Assembly (NCBI GenBank): GCA_036872755.1
Contig: JAVHNS010000004.1
Span: 2,852,001-2,916,000 of the forward strand
Length of the DNA stretch: 64,000 nt
DNA from: Orbilia blumenaviensis
Lineage: Eukaryota > Ascomycota > Orbiliomycetes > Orbiliales > Orbiliaceae
Direction of reading: 5' to 3'
Part shown: positions 22,642-36,300 of the stretch, in pieces
Layout: the number at the start of each line of letters is the position of its first letter
Position numbering within the stretch: the stretch's first letter is position 1
Made by a program: the position numbers and the translations under genes
The notes under the pieces: generated by a model
Databases searched by the model: none
Seen by the model: only the letters and a program-made list of their open reading frames with translations
What the model was told of the DNA's origin: nothing

Positions 22642-24049
22642 TTAAACGAGAACCCCAGATTTTGAAACATCTTCAACAGTCTCCTCGGCCCCTTCTGTAG
22701 ATTCGTCTACAGCACTGTTGGGGTCAATAACCTGCCTCCCGCTCCAGTTACTCATGAGATCCTTGCTCCTGTTCGCCAGAATAGTTTGAAACCATGCAGG
22801 TCGCCCTCTCTGTCGCGCCGACTTGGTATTAGTCACACTGCTTCGCCAAGTTCGTGCCTCTTTTTCTAAAAAAAAAAAAAAAAATTTGAAAATTTTTTTG
22901 AAACTTACATTTCCAGTCAAGATGTTATACGACTTCGGTAAAATTAAATGCTCAGACTCGCAGCTCAAGATCTGATCGATAATTCCTTCGGCGATAGATT
23001 CGGGATGTTGCTGCGGGAAAATAAATGGAGATCGATCGCCAAACCCAGTGAATAACGGCGTGCGCGTAAGTCCTTGTGTGACTAAAGTAGTCCGGACCTT
23101 CTTAGCGTTATATGTATGCCTCAACTCGAGTGTGAGGCCTAGGAAATAGAATTATAAAGTCAGCGGTTTTCCATTTACACAAGTCGTAACTGGTTAGCTG
23201 ATGTCATGATGATCATGATCATGGTTATACACACCCTCGTGGAGACTGATAGCGGCCGCTTTCGTGGCTCCGTAGTCCACAAGCTGTGGCGCAGTCTGGT
23301 ATGCAGCCACTGAAGCCACGGTGACGATGTGACCATGATTATTCTTTATAATATGTGGCAAGAACTGCTTCAAAATCCAGAAGTGTGCTAGGATATTGAC
23401 ATCGAAAGTGAACCTGACATCCTTCTCAGAGCCCTCCAAGATGGTTTTCCCTCTTGCGACACCAGCATTGTTAACGATGATGGTAGGGTTTCCAACTGCG
23501 GTCCTGATCTCATCCGCTACTTCTGCGATTTTTTCTGTCGAAGTAATGTCGCATTTATAGAAGTAGATGTTTTTCGCTGCACAATTCCACAACTGCTCGT
23601 TAGAGTGCCCAATCTATCCAATCACGTAGCTAGCGGACAACGGAAAACCCACGAGCATCATAAGTCAGGTCGATAACATCCAGTACCACAACCTTAAGCC
23701 CTTTCTCCGCCAAACCTTGTGCCACATGCCCTCCAATCCCCCCGCTTCCACCAGTAACGAGTGCGATTTCATTATCCCAAACCCATGATTTATCAACAAT
23801 CCAATTATTCCTTGCCCCCCAGTTCCAATAGTCGTTAAGCTTGTACAGCAACCCCCACAACAAAAACTTGCGGACAATTCGGAACAGTTTATGATGGTCG
23901 CCTGCGAAGTCCTGGCCTCTTCGGGTGTACCTCATGAACAAGAAGAGGGGTAATGTGTATTTCGGATTTAAGGCGAACTTTTTGACTATGTTGATGATGG
24001 CGTCTAGGACAAACCCTTCTCGAGGGATAACAGATTGGTTCGGTGCCAT
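22642..24049 (-). CDS. membrane-associated short-chain dehydrogenase/reductase (SDR16C / retinol dehydrogenase-like)
   Basis: NAD(P)H-dependent oxidoreductase of the classical SDR type. Exons 24049-23653, 23576-23235, 23138-22909 and 22857-22642 join to 1185 nt (394 aa). The ATG at 24049 begins MAPNQSVIPREGFVLDAIIN. A hydrophobic N-terminal region (PLFLFMRY, VRKFLLWGLLYKL) suggests membrane association before the catalytic domain. The nucleotide-binding TGGSGGIG lies near residue 100, VNNAGVA near 165, VASVAAYQ and catalytic YGATK near 234. The C-terminus has AWFQTILANRSKDLMSNWSGRQV, typical of the SDR16C/17-beta-HSD11-like subgroup. The last intron (22908-22858) contains a run of about 16 T before TAG. 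I placed its 3' end at GAG|GCACG to keep frame, because the nearer TAG would shift it. That intron is also stop-free and 51 nt long. Substrate unknown; lipid, sterol or retinoid-like alcohols are typical. Confidence 0.87.
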
Positions 24050-24851
24050 ACTACCGACGGTACAATCAATACCGCAATCAAGCAAGATCTAAACCCTCCC
24101 TGAATTAATATTGGGTCGGTAAACGTCCAGCAAGTACCGTGATAAAAGGATCCCTTCCTCCCCACGTCCAAGAATTGCAAAATTTTATAAGCAGGTACAA
24201 AATAAATTGGGATGTCGCAATAGATCGATATTCCAGAGGGCGCACTATGACCTAAATATGTCGGTAGTTCTGTAAGCACATGTCTCGAAATTGCGCTGGC
24301 TTTCCTGGGAAACCGTCGGCGTCTTTTTAGTCGTCCACGTTTAAACCACGGCCGAAATAGGGTTTGGCGTCGTCAACTGGAGCTACGAGCCGTCCGCGGG
24401 GTGCGGAGATGTGGGTCTGATAGCTCGGTCTTGGCTGTGCATGGGTGGTGCTGTAAACAGGCAATTCCTGGGGAAAATTGAATCGGGCAGAGGGGTACCC
24501 TAAGAATTGATACAAACCTCCACACATGCACCCGACAGAAGGCTTGCTTGAAGTCGTGTGACATGTGAAAGACAGCGGCACCATGGCGGTGGGTCAACGG
24601 CAGTCTACTAAGCTTAGTATTATGACATTGTTCAGTAGGTAGTGGTTGAAATTGAGACTAGTTGAAATGCATTTAAGTTTTATTTTTCTAAATCAACAAA
24701 TCCCAAAAACTCCAAATAAATGCGATTAGTTATGTTACACAGCTTTTGTACAAATACCAGTCCACAAAAATGGCTAAGCTGAGCAGGGTATATAGTTCCA
24801 CGCTAAATGCAATGCTCTTCTGAAAATTTAGAAGGCAGGAGCACTGTCTTG
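24050..24851. other. intergenic region between the SDR gene and UTP20
   Basis: Contains the SDR promoter and the 3' flank of UTP20. The short minus-strand open frames at 24327-24597 have no recognisable features and lie in two overlapping frames, which argues against either. Confidence 0.5.
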
Positions 24852-27800
24852 TCACGTAAATCCAAACTTTGCCCGTCTATTGTCTCTGAACACCTTGTTC
24901 TTCTCCCTCTTGCTCTCCTTTCCTCGCTCGTGCTTCCGAATCTTCTTTCTTGCCGCCATTTCGGGGTTGGTCACTAATTGAATGGATCGTTTGTGGCGTC
25001 TTACCCTCCTTCTTTCGGACACCATTGTTCTCACTGTAGCGTAGGCTTGTGCGTAGGCTGTTGTTCCCATCTTCGTAGAAAGTGTCTGGAGTACCATTTT
25101 TGCGACTGGCTTGAGATCTAAACAATCGTTAGTACGATAAGCCTAGTAGGATAAACAAATCCAAGATAACGATGCATACCGTTTAGATGTTCATTTTCAG
25201 ACTCTACCAGGTTGTAGATGGGTAAAATAATCTTAACAGCCAAGCCAGCGAGGTCTTCAATTGTCATAATCTCTTGGGTCATGGTCGCTACCCATAGAAA
25301 GGCGGCTTTCTTTCCGAGAATGTTCTAATCCCGATATTAGCCTACGGAAATCCAAATCGTAATTTGACTTATTCGACTTACCTTCCGATTTATCATGTCA
25401 TCATTGCGGATGACACTGTTAATTCGATGAACAAGCCACGAAAGTGCAGTGGAGTTGTCACCCTTCGATCCTACCTCCCCGGTCTCATCTTCGCTTTCAG
25501 ATGAAGCAGCTTCCTCAACAGGCTCCTCTTCAATCCCACCCCACTCATCGTCATCCCCACTCCCCTGCTCCTCCGAGACTCCATTTGATGTATTGACTTG
25601 GGATTTCAAGAGCCTCGTAGCCTGGAAGCACCGACCCACAAAGACTAGATTAGCAACAGCCTGTTGTGACAGGGGTTCGGTAAGATCTCCGGCGAGTAGT
25701 AGCCCAGAGCAGCTCCTGGCAATCTCGTACAGCCCGCGGCCATCAAGTTCCAATCCCTTTCCACTTCGTAGCGGTAGCTTTGAATAATCTTGGGGGAATA
25801 CCGAAAGAAACAATCCAGTAAGTTGTGTTGAAACAAGCTTGACCTTCGCATCCGTTGACGCCTCGCAAGCCCTGACAGCTTTCCAAAGGCCGGCATATTT
25901 GCTGGACATCGCATCCTCTCTGAATATCCGCGACAACTTCACCCACAGTTGGAGTGCGTAGTGTACTTGGTCCCAAGTGACATCCATTGCTTCCTCATCT
26001 TCCATCAGCTCTTCGTCTTCACTTGCCATTGCCTCTTTCGCCACCTCTTCAATCTTCCCCGTAATAAACCCTAACTCATTTCTCATCCCCTCCCCAGCAA
26101 CCTCAACATAAACCATCCAGAGCCTGAAGCATACCCTTCGCAAAACCTCCTTTTGACCTCTTCCTAGCCACCCCCTCATCTGACTCAAAAACCCGGCCAT
26201 GCGTTCCTCATCCGCTCTTTGGAATATTCTCTTCATCAGGTATAAAGCAAATTCCCTGCATTTCTCTGCCTCATCATTTGCGATAACCACCACGAGTGGA
26301 GGGAAGAAATCAACCACTACTTCTTGTGCCAAGTCGTCTCCGACCTTCATCAAGAGGACATTGATCGCATCAAGTACCGATTCTCTGCCCTCCTGGTGCT
26401 CATATCCGAGATTGTCAATCAGGAAACTTAATTGAGCATCCAACTTCTTCTTGCTATGTGGATACTCCATCAAGTATTGAAAGTAGAGTCCTCGGCAATT
26501 ATCCCGTACAAGTTTGGAATGACTCCGCACCATGAGTTTCGAAATCTCGTCAATGACATCGTAGACCTCTGGCACTGTAACTTTCCTCGCCAAAATGGAT
26601 TTCATAAAGTTAAACGCTAACCCTTGGCGGTTCAACTCCACAAGATCTGGTTGAATCCTCATCAGGATGTACGACAACACTGCAGGCCTAACTTCGACAG
26701 ACTTCTTCTCTTTCAAAATTGCGCCAAGGAGCTTCAAACTAGCCTGTGCAAGCTCAGAGCCAGTTGATGGGCAGTCTTGAAGAATCTGGTAGCAGTCCTT
26801 GACGAAAACGAGAACACTCTTGTCAATCTTAGGTAAGGGGACGTTTATGACTGTTGTCAAAAGCCGCAAAGCCGCAATCTTGAGCTCGTCTTCATCGGCA
26901 CGTATGTTGTCACCAATAACAGTAACCCAAGCATCCATATTTGCTGGCGTCATGAGCTCGCTATGCTTCTGCACAATATTCCTGACAGTATCCAGGGCGA
27001 ACCGCAGTAGTTTAAACCAGTAGATATTCTTCTTCTCGCTCGTAGTTTTCGACTTTGAGTTTCGCAAGTTGACGATAAATCTTTCTCGGATTTCATCCTT
27101 GATGGACATCTCCTTAACCTTTTCCTCCACCTTAGAAGCTTTATACGCCTCTTCGACGAGCTCGTAACTAAACACCAATATATCTCGGGACTTTGCTCCT
27201 TGGTTTTTCAAGATGCCCAGTCCAAGGCGGCGGAACAATTCGTCAACTTTCCTCAGCATTGCAAAGTTTAACTTCTCCAGTAAGACTGCGCGAATGGGCT
27301 TGACAAGATCCCCAAGGTACGGGAGAGTGGTGATGCTGCTGAGTAACTCGGCTGTATCATAACTCTTGTTTGATTTGATTTCCTTCATCTTGTTGGTATA
27401 CCCCTCCGCCTCCTTCTCTGAAGCCGTAACACCAAAGATATCATCCATAACCACGTTCATGATGCCAGCGGCACAGTAGTCCAGAGCACCAACCTCCCAG
27501 TCCGGGACAACGACTACCATTATTGCGTGGACCGTGAATGACAGAACGTGCAGTTGGTAACCCCGGAGGAGTGCCCCCCTAAGTTCTTTGAGGATGAAGC
27601 CGAAGTATTTGGGACCTAAGAGGCCGGCAATCTCACATAAAGTCTGCCTGGTTAGATCTCGGGAGCCGGAGTCACGGCTGCGAAGGATGTGACATAAGCT
27701 CGTGAGAACAGGGGGGAGTTGTTTCCCCATTGTCTCGTCGGATAAAACTTTCATTAGTTTAACGATCGCGACCGCAACCGGTACGCGGAGGCTAACCGTT

Positions 27801-30800
27801 GATTCATCCTTCTGCTTTAGGAATATAAGAAGTTGGGGGAGTAGTTGCTTGAGGATGTCGGTTTCAAGTTTCTCCGGCGTAGGTAACGAAGCTTCAAGGG
27901 CTGGAATATGTGGCTCTGCTTCCTCCATCACGACATCTTCGCCAGCTGCTTGAGACTTCGTTGGCAGTTTCTCCTTCGTTCTCAGTAATGCCTCTGCCAT
28001 GCCACTAATAACCCTAATAACAACTTTCTCCTCCCCAGGGGATTCCTTCATTTGGGAAAGATACCGCTTAAACAACGCCCTATACTGAGGCCACTCCACA
28101 TTTGCCGCAAGGATGGACAAAGTCTTGATAGAATCATTGGCGAGGTTGTGAGACCCTTCATCTTGGTCGAAAATGAAATGCTCCACCAAAGGAATAAGGT
28201 AATGCGCGATACTAGAGCTCCCAATTCTAGTACCCTCAGCTTTGTCCCCGAGCTTTCGAATCGCCTTTGCTCGACGGTGCTGCTGGATATGTAAGATATT
28301 AAAGAAGAAGTTGGCTTCCTCGTCACCGCCAAAGAGGAGAGGATGCATATCATTGACATCAGATGTTTTACATTCTTGGACAATGTGGCCGAGGACATTA
28401 ATGTACTCTACTCGGATAAGTTCAGAAGCTTCACGAAGACCGTTTTTGATAGCCGGTAGTACCACAGTCGAAATGGTATCCGCAAAAGCAGCTTCTTCGT
28501 CTCCGGCAGCCTTGCCCGCCCTCTCAACAAACCTTCGAAGGCAGTATGAGGCATTTGTGCGGGTCGTCAACTCCTCCTGGTCTCGGATGAAGAATAGCAT
28601 GTTATAGACGATTGGAATCCACTGCTTGAGCGTAAGAACTTGGTACCGATCCTCATTGATTTCTGCAAAAGCGGCCAATCGCTTGTTGAAGTCGGGTTCA
28701 TCGAGAGCTCGCATAGAGTAGGTATTCATCGCCTCGCAGAACCTGGCGACTTCCTCGAGTGATTCGTCTTTCTCCGCAAATACAGTGAGAACCTTTGCAA
28801 GAAGTTCTCTACTCTCCCGGTCCCTAAAGAACGAGAACTGAGATGTGGCTGCCCTGAAGGCCTTCTCTACTAGCTCATCCTCAAGTTCTTCTAGTAGGTT
28901 CGGAAGGATATTGTACACAATCCTAAGGATATCACTCTTCGCCTTTGGGTTCACTCGTCGTGTGGGTTGCGAGAGTAAAAAGAGAGAGATGTCAAGTAGT
29001 TTCCTCGTCTCCGCTGTACCATCCGCATAAGCGGCCAGTTGGGATACAGCTTCTACACACTTCTCCAGGGTTTCTTTTGGTAAGCTCTTCTCAAGAATTA
29101 TCCCAAACTTCTGAAGGAAGGAGTCAACGTAAGGCGCAAGTAGCCTTTTACGTAAGACTCTGGACTCCCCTTCCTCCACTCGAAGAACGAGGTTAAGGAC
29201 AAGCGTAGTAACTTCCAATACTACATCATTGCTGACCGATGGGATACCAAGGCACTTAGCGACTTGTTGAAGAATGTTGTCGTTATATTGCTGGAGGAAC
29301 AACACTGTATTCGCGTGCGCAGACCATGTAACGAATACATTAAGCAGTCCCGACTTAGACTGCGCGTGCTCTGCGGCAAAGTTTGGTATCCTGGGCTCCA
29401 CAAGGGTCTTGAAGAATGCGGGCATATACCGAGCCCATGCCGCTTCTGGGAATCTTGTGAAACACTCGTTGATACACCTGAACCCGACCTGACGGATAGT
29501 GCGATAGGCCTTCAGGTTCTCGCCTTCAAATTCGCTTTCGGTGTCCTTAATGCTATGTCGGGACGCATTGACCAGGCAGATCATTAGATTATCGAAGATA
29601 GGTTCAATAACATGAGCAATTGACTTCCCAAGTTGTTTTAGCATATCCTCGACCATATTGACGAAACCGAGTTGCTTCCTCGGAGTGGCTTTGAGACTAT
29701 CGAGAGTATCGGTGTTGAAAGTAAACTCCTCAAAATTTGACTTATCCACGAACTCCAGGTCCTTCAATTCGTCCATTGCAATATCAACGAACATCTTGAT
29801 ATCATTGTTGTTGAAGTTTGCAAGACTTGCCAAAATCGATATCCTTCTGCTCTCCATACCTCTACTACCAGCAGAAGCATTCTTTCTCGATAAACTCCGG
29901 CCGTATAGGACTCGGAGAAGCACCGGCATGAGCTGTCCACGGTGGTCTTCCTGGATGATACTTTCATTCTTGTCAACCTGTATAAAGTTTGTGATTTCAT
30001 CACGAAACTTCGATTCGTTGGTAAGATTCCTAAGATTCTCCTCGTAGGGGCGGATCGCAGGTAATTTCCAAGTAAAGACACACTCCAAAGCAGCAGTTTG
30101 TCGTTTTGTGTCCCCGGAAGCCACAATGTCCAGCATTGCAGTATAAACTTCATCCGATCTGAAGAGAACCTTTGGGTTATGAAATTTGGAAAATACATTG
30201 AGCATCGCCATCTGGTCGTTCCTGCTCCATTTGGATAAGGTTTCGATTTCCTCATCTTCGTCATCTCCAGAATCGTCCGTCTGTTGTTGGGCCCACTCTA
30301 GGAAGAGTGGCACTAGCTGACGAGATCGTTTCTCGGCGACCTGGGGGATTTCGTGGAAGAGCTTCAATGCTTGACTCCGGGAGACAGCTTGGGTCAATAC
30401 TGCATCCTTAAGTTTGTCGATAGTATTGGTCATAAGTTCCAACGGGCCTTCTGATGCAATTCGGATTTTCATAGCCAACCTCATCAACTGGTCCAGATTT
30501 GAACATTCGAACTCAGAAACATGGCGATGCCCTTCCTCTTCTTCTGCAACCAAGATATCCTCGTCGGAAGACTTTGGAAATGTGAGCCAGGAAAACGCCA
30601 ATGAGGCAACAATATCGTCCTTCTTCTCTGCGATCTTCGCCAAGGTTCCAATTACGTCCTCCCATAGCGGTGCATACTTGACTGTGAGCAGGCCAAAACA
30701 AAGATGAGGCAATAACTTTGCTCCCCATTTACCACAAGTCCCGGCCTGGTATGATAATCCAAGTTTTCGGACGTGCATAGAAATGTTTCTTGCAGTTGTG

Positions 30801-33043
30801 ATTGAGATAGCAGTATTCTCAATCGTTTGCATCAAATCAATAGCTTCAGTCTCTTCGCTAGAGTTTGACGTGCAGATGAGGGAAAGAACATCCAAAGAGA
30901 TGCTTCGTAGTTCGTGACTCGGGGATTCTAGGTTCTTTTCTAGCACAGAAAATATTGATTCGAACTGTTCGGAATCCTGAGGTGGAGGAGATATCCTAAG
31001 CCCTTTAATTAGCATCAAACAGGAATAGAAATGGAGTTCACCGAATATACCTCTTCTTCTCCAAAGCCCTGTGAAGCCCAATGAGAAATCCATGCTCTCC
31101 ACCTAACTCCGCAAATAATTCCCAAGCGTCTCCCCAAACCTTTGAGCCAGCTTTCTCGAGATCAACTAAAAGATAGAGCAATAATCCCATGACTGCAAGC
31201 ACCCTGTGGCGCAAATGCTTTCTACGAGATAATGCACTCCGCAGATCATGGAAAAGTGTTTTCAGAGGCTTTGCCAAGCTTACTTTCTGTCCCTCTCGTA
31301 GATTAGAGAATCTCAACGTCTCGAGGTAGCCATAGACCCTAACGAGGGACGAGTTGTCGTCGTCAGTGTCCATATCATCCTCACTAGCTTTGCACTGTTC
31401 AGACACCTCCTCAATAGCCTTCTGTGCCCCACACAATGCCGGAGCAGCGAGATCCTTCAATACCCATGTTTCCACCTGGTTATCGTATATTTTCCGAAGT
31501 TTCGCCAGAGTCATCAAGATCTCATCTTCATACTCAGCCCAATTTGTCGAAACGAATTTCACCACTTCCTGCACCCAGATGTCGCCGAACCTAGAAAGTC
31601 CGGATTCCGCCAACAAAATGGAAAAGGACAAAAAGAAGGCGCCGTTTTTGAAGCTGGATAATGAAGTAACAAGACCCCGAAGGTTAGGTAGGACAAGACC
31701 AAGATCCGCTTGTTGGAAGACAAGTGCGATGCCCTGTAGTACCCGCCAATAACATCCTTCATCCTCCGCTGATATAGGACCCTTAAGGAGACCAAAAGAC
31801 AGCTCAGTTGGCGTTGCCCAGTTGCTGATCCTATTACCCTTCCTTGTACCCTCGATGGCAAACATCAAGTCCGCCGCAAATCTTAACTGCGTTCCGGATT
31901 TAGACACAGTCTCCACGAATTCGTAGACAATCTGAAGAAGAGGTCCAGCAGTTTCTTGCTTGGTTTTATGGATTAAACCAATCACCGTCCCGGTAACCAC
32001 CTCTTCCCATTTTGACACCTCATGGCCCAGCTCTTCATCCAGGCTCTCCGCCAGGAGTGCCTTCATCACAGGCTCACACCTTGTATGCAGCGTATGGTCC
32101 ACACCCATACATGTGTCCACAAAGAGGGTTCGCAACCCGTAGATATACTGTTCTGCGTTAAACTTTTTATCGCCCCGGCAGGCCCCCGCCAGATCCCGGG
32201 CAATGAACTGGATAATCGAATTCAGGCTCTCTCCCTTTGTCTTCCGTATCAAAAACGACATAGCCTCAGCCATAAACTTCATCGTATAGTACTTCTGAGT
32301 CTCTTTGCCCAAAAGCGGGGCAACAATGGTATATAATGGCCGTAGGTCCTCCACCAGCAACCGGCTGAGGTACTTCAGCACATAAGCTAGCGCCTCAAAC
32401 CCCCATTCTACTACCTGGACATTTCTAGTCCGAACAATAACACCAGTAATGAGCTTTACACATCGCTCAAAGTGTTTTTCGAACTCTACACCTAGATCCC
32501 TTGCAAGCTGGGGGATGAGACCCAGCAGCGGCTGTAAACTACTATCTTCTCCGTCTGTTTCACATTTTAGAATAGATGATTCGAGGTTTGTAACGATCAG
32601 TTCCTGATGGTATACGATATGGGGTAGCGATTCGGTGTATTGAGTCGTGGAGCGGGTGAAATCGATGTAAATCGAGGATAGGTAGAGATCATTGTACTCT
32701 GTGAGAGTTTCGAAGAAGTGCGACGAGTTCTCGGAGGGTAAGCTGTCGTCGAAGCGACGGATTCTTCGTATCGGGTCGATTTTTCTATATTTCAAATTCG
32801 ATACATCAGCTTTCTATTTCCTCTCATCTTGAAGCCAACTGATATCCGAGGCGTGCCTACATCGATGCGATTTTTTGTGTGAACGTTTGGAACTACAATG
32901 CGACGAACAATTAGCATCAGCAAATCAGCAGCTAGTAGAATCCACAGCAGACAGCAGAAACTTACCGTATGTCTCTTGCTGCTAGCCGTCCCTCCCTTTC
33001 TAGTACTCTTCGCGACCTTAGTTTTTGGTGTTTTGACCGCCAT
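24852..33043 (-). CDS. UTP20: U3 snoRNP HEAT-repeat protein Utp20
   Basis: Very large scaffold of the 90S pre-ribosome, required for 18S rRNA maturation in the nucleolus. Six exons: 33043-32966, 32892-32861, 32784-31051, 30995-25382, 25324-25180 and 25117-24852, total 7869 nt (2622 aa), within the family range. The N-terminus is a basic MAVKTPKTKVAKSTRKGG. Exon 2 is only 32 nt and supplies FQTFTQKIASI, joining into KIDPIRRIRR, the Utp20 N-terminal signature. Almost all the rest is alpha-helical HEAT-type repeat, including the DRIM-domain landmark ILHIQQHRRAKAIRKL near residue 1513. An acidic Asp/Glu/Ser linker lies at about 2425-2465 (GDDDEWGGIEEEPVEE). The C-terminus is a strongly basic nucleolar-type tail (KKIRKHERGKESKREKNK). 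It diverges from POL5, with 258 bp between start codons. Bases 33044-33301 are probably a shared promoter. Confidence 0.96.
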
Positions 33044-33301
33044 TTTGCCTCCGGACCCTGGTGTTTTTTGGAAACCGTCGACAGGTGGGATTGGTTAGTA
33101 AAAAAAAAAAGGTTGTGTCGCGAAGATTAATCCACCATCAAAATTTTTTTTGGGTCGCTAAAACTGCGGGTCTGCTCTTCTCGGTTAGCAAAACATGGCC
33201 GACGACCGAAGCTTAAAAAAAAAAAAAGATCGGTCGCAGATTTCTTATCCAGTCTTGTTCCACCACTCCAACAAATCAACCGGCGACAGTATTCAGAAAC
33301 A
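33044..33301. promoter_or_regulatory. bidirectional promoter of UTP20 and POL5
   Basis: Only 258 bp separate the two start codons of oppositely transcribed ribosome-assembly genes. The interval has two A-rich runs (near 33101-33110 and 33217-33229). An AAAATTTT core at 33140-33147 is extended by further T, matching the RRPE element of ribosome-biogenesis genes in yeasts. Several GTCGC hexamer-like repeats also occur (in GTGTCGCGA, GGGTCGCTA, CGGTCGCAG). Co-regulation is inferred from the arrangement. Confidence 0.7.
33140..33147. promoter_or_regulatory. RRPE-like element (AAAATTTT)
   Basis: Palindromic AAAATTTT core with a T extension inside the shared UTP20/POL5 promoter. In Saccharomyces the RRPE consensus (AAAAATTTT) is bound by Stb3 and marks ribosome-biogenesis genes. 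Whether this fungus uses it is not shown by sequence. Confidence 0.4.
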
Positions 33302-36300
33302 ATGGCGCCGAACACCACTCATTTTCTCCCAGCGCCTGAGATTCGCAAGCAGTTCGCCGGCCTCTCAAAAGAAGACGAGCATGAACGATTAGAAGCTGCG
33401 AAAGGCCTAAACGTCGCCTTGCGAAATGTCACAGAAAAGCGCGACGAAACAGTAAAATACTGCTTGACTCGATTGATCAAAGGTCTAACTAGCGCCAATG
33501 ATTCGAGTCGCATTGGGTTCTCGTTGGCTCTGGTGGAGGTATGAACTTTCTCTTTGGTTCATCGAATGAAATACTCCGCTAACTAACAGGACCGATATAG
33601 TTACTCTACAGCCTCCTCGACCCAAAGGACCCGTTATTGGCTGACCTACCTTTCCGATCCATCATACAGCTTATTGTCGAGCATACTGAGCCTTCCGGTG
33701 GGCTCTCCAAGTCAGAAGAGCGGGGTTTTTACTTTGGTCGTCTCTTCGGTTTGAAGGCAGTGATCGAAACTGAATTGTTATTTACCAAGGATGCGGATAT
33801 ATCCAGCTGGCAGTCTGTCCTAGCACAGTTGGTGGTTTTGGCACAGAAGAAGCCATGGCTACGAGAGTCATGTTGCCTTGTCATCCGGAATGCGGTCCTC
33901 ACCATGGAGAGCTCGCAGAAGGAACTGATCAAAGTCACTTGCGATGAGCTGGAGAAGTCTGGACTCATAAAATCCAGCGACGGCATTGGCATTTGGATCG
34001 CATTGATACAAAAGCATAAGACAACGCTTGAAAAACTCGACATTCGCTTTCAAAAACGGTCCTCACCGTTAGAGAAGGCCTATCTTCAGAATTTGGCAAA
34101 GCTACTTAAGGAATCGGAAGGGAAAGACGAAGATGGAGAAAAACTGGCACAGAAAGGCAGTTGGAACGCAAGACTATCGTGGGTCTGGGACGCAATCTTC
34201 CAGTTCTACACCTCAGAAGCCCTTCAAAAGAACACGGCTACCTTTGCCGAATTCTGGCAAGCAGTCGTGAACGATGGTCTCTTCTCCAACGGCTCGTCGG
34301 ATGAACGCAAATTCTGGGGCTTCCTAGTATTCAACAAAGCCCTCTCGATCTTCGATGACAAAGAAACCATCTATATGATATTCTCGCCGAACCTCATGAA
34401 ATGTTTTATCAACCAGCTCAGCGCACCAGAGCGCTACCTCCACAAGGCAGCGCAGAAATCTTTACGAGTCGTCAAATCTAAGGCCGAGAATAATCCTGCT
34501 CTAGCATCAGCATTACTCGCTTGTCTCCTCAGCAAAAACGGGAGCCCAAATTTCGAATCCGCCACAAAAACTAAAGTCATTGAGCACCTGACCTCATGCG
34601 CAGACGAGCAAGGACAGCTAGAAATTGTAGGCTTTTTCAGGTCACACATCCTGCAATCTACAGCGGAGGATTCGAAGCCAATTGAAAAATCACGACAATG
34701 GGCTGCCGACCAACTTCTTTCCATGATCCGAAGTGGAAGGTCAAGTCTCAAGGACTCTTCCATTTCCGAGATCATCGATATTTTCGTTGAATATGGGCAC
34801 TTCAACCTTACGGGTCTATCCACAGAATTGGCATTTACCACCACAACCCAAGCCACCTTCCGAACTAGACTTTCCAGCTGTCTATCAGAGCTTCTCCAAA
34901 ACCCGGACTTCAAATCTACTGTCTGGCCCGCCAAAGCAGTTTTACTAATTAAACAAAAGCAAGAAGAATCCGACAAAACCCTGGCAACAACTGTCGATGA
35001 AAATATTGAGGAAGAAATTGAAAAAGTCTTTAAGATAATTTCAAAGCTGGAGAAAAAGTCTCCAGTACTAGGCTCTAGAAGATATGCCTTTGCGCTGATG
35101 TATTCATTGCTTCTGCTACAGCTCTTCAATGGTGAACCTGATGCAATGGACATGCTCCAAGACCTCCACCTAGTATTCGACAAGATCGGTAAGGAAAGAA
35201 AGGAAAATGAAAAGAAGAAAGATAAGCACCGTCATAAACGTCAAAAGAATGGGCCCGAAGAAAATGGAGATCACAGCCACGATCACGACGATGAAGAAGA
35301 GCAGGACTCCCTTGAGATCTTGGTCGAGCTGTTACTTGGGTTCCTCGCCAAGTCCTCAGTGTTGGCAAAGAAGATGTCGCAAACGGTGTTCAGGTCCTTT
35401 GCGGATTCTTTGAGTGCGCCAGCCTTGGAGTCTCTGCTGAGACCATTAGTAATCGATGAAACACAGGAAGGACAGAGGGAGTTGTTTGATATTGAAGATG
35501 AGGATGAGGTTATGGATGACGCCGATTCTGATGACGATGAAGAAGATTCAGACGTTGAGGTTATTGATGTGGAGGAAAACTCAGCAGAAGAGGACGATGA
35601 AGATGACGAAGATGACGAAGACGACGAAGATTCAGAATCGTCAGACGATGGTGATGATGATGATGACGACGACGACGAACCCCTTGATGAAGAAACCCGC
35701 AAACTCCATGCTGCCCTCGCTGAAGCTCTTGGCACCTCCAAAAATCCGGACTCTGATGACGCCTCGGACTCCGACGAATCTATGGATGATGACCAGATGC
35801 TTCTAGTAGACGAGCAACTCTCTAAGATCTTCAAGCACCGCAAAACTCCCAACAAACGCCAACAAAAGGCGTCTGCCAAGGAATCAGTTGTGAACTTCAA
35901 AAACCGAGTCCTAGAACTTTTGGAGATATACGTTAAAGCTGATGGGAAATGTGACCAGAAGATTAGAGTGATTGTTCCCTGTCTTGAGGCCATCCGAAAA
36001 ACTGGAAACACCAGTGTCCGCAGCAATGCCCAGAATGTTTTGAAGGGATTGGCCCAGTCAAACAAGAAGAAATCTCAAAAGGAGAAAGACGAAGAATCTA
36101 CCCCCTCGGAAACAATATTCACAGATCCTTTAGCAGCCTTTGAGACGCTCGAGAAAATCCACCAAGAATCATCTCAACCGCATTCTCAGCAATTTCGTGA
36201 GCATGCGGCATCATCCAGTCACTGCAGTTTATATATATGCAGGATATTGGTGGCGAGCGATAAATCGTGGATCGAACGGATTACAGAGCTTTACTTTACG

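Noticed and set aside
34434..35183. 249-codon antisense open frame over POL5
   Set aside because: Overlaps conserved POL5 coding sequence and shows no family motif.
35283..36065. 260-codon Ser-rich antisense open frame over POL5
   Set aside because: It is the complement of the GAT/GAA/GAC-rich acidic tract of POL5, which excludes stop codons on the opposite strand.
36187..36245. Possible GT...AG intron near the POL5 C-terminus
   Set aside because: Removing it would shift the frame and destroy the conserved KCGTQPALFTDFVTW segment, so the exon is read through.
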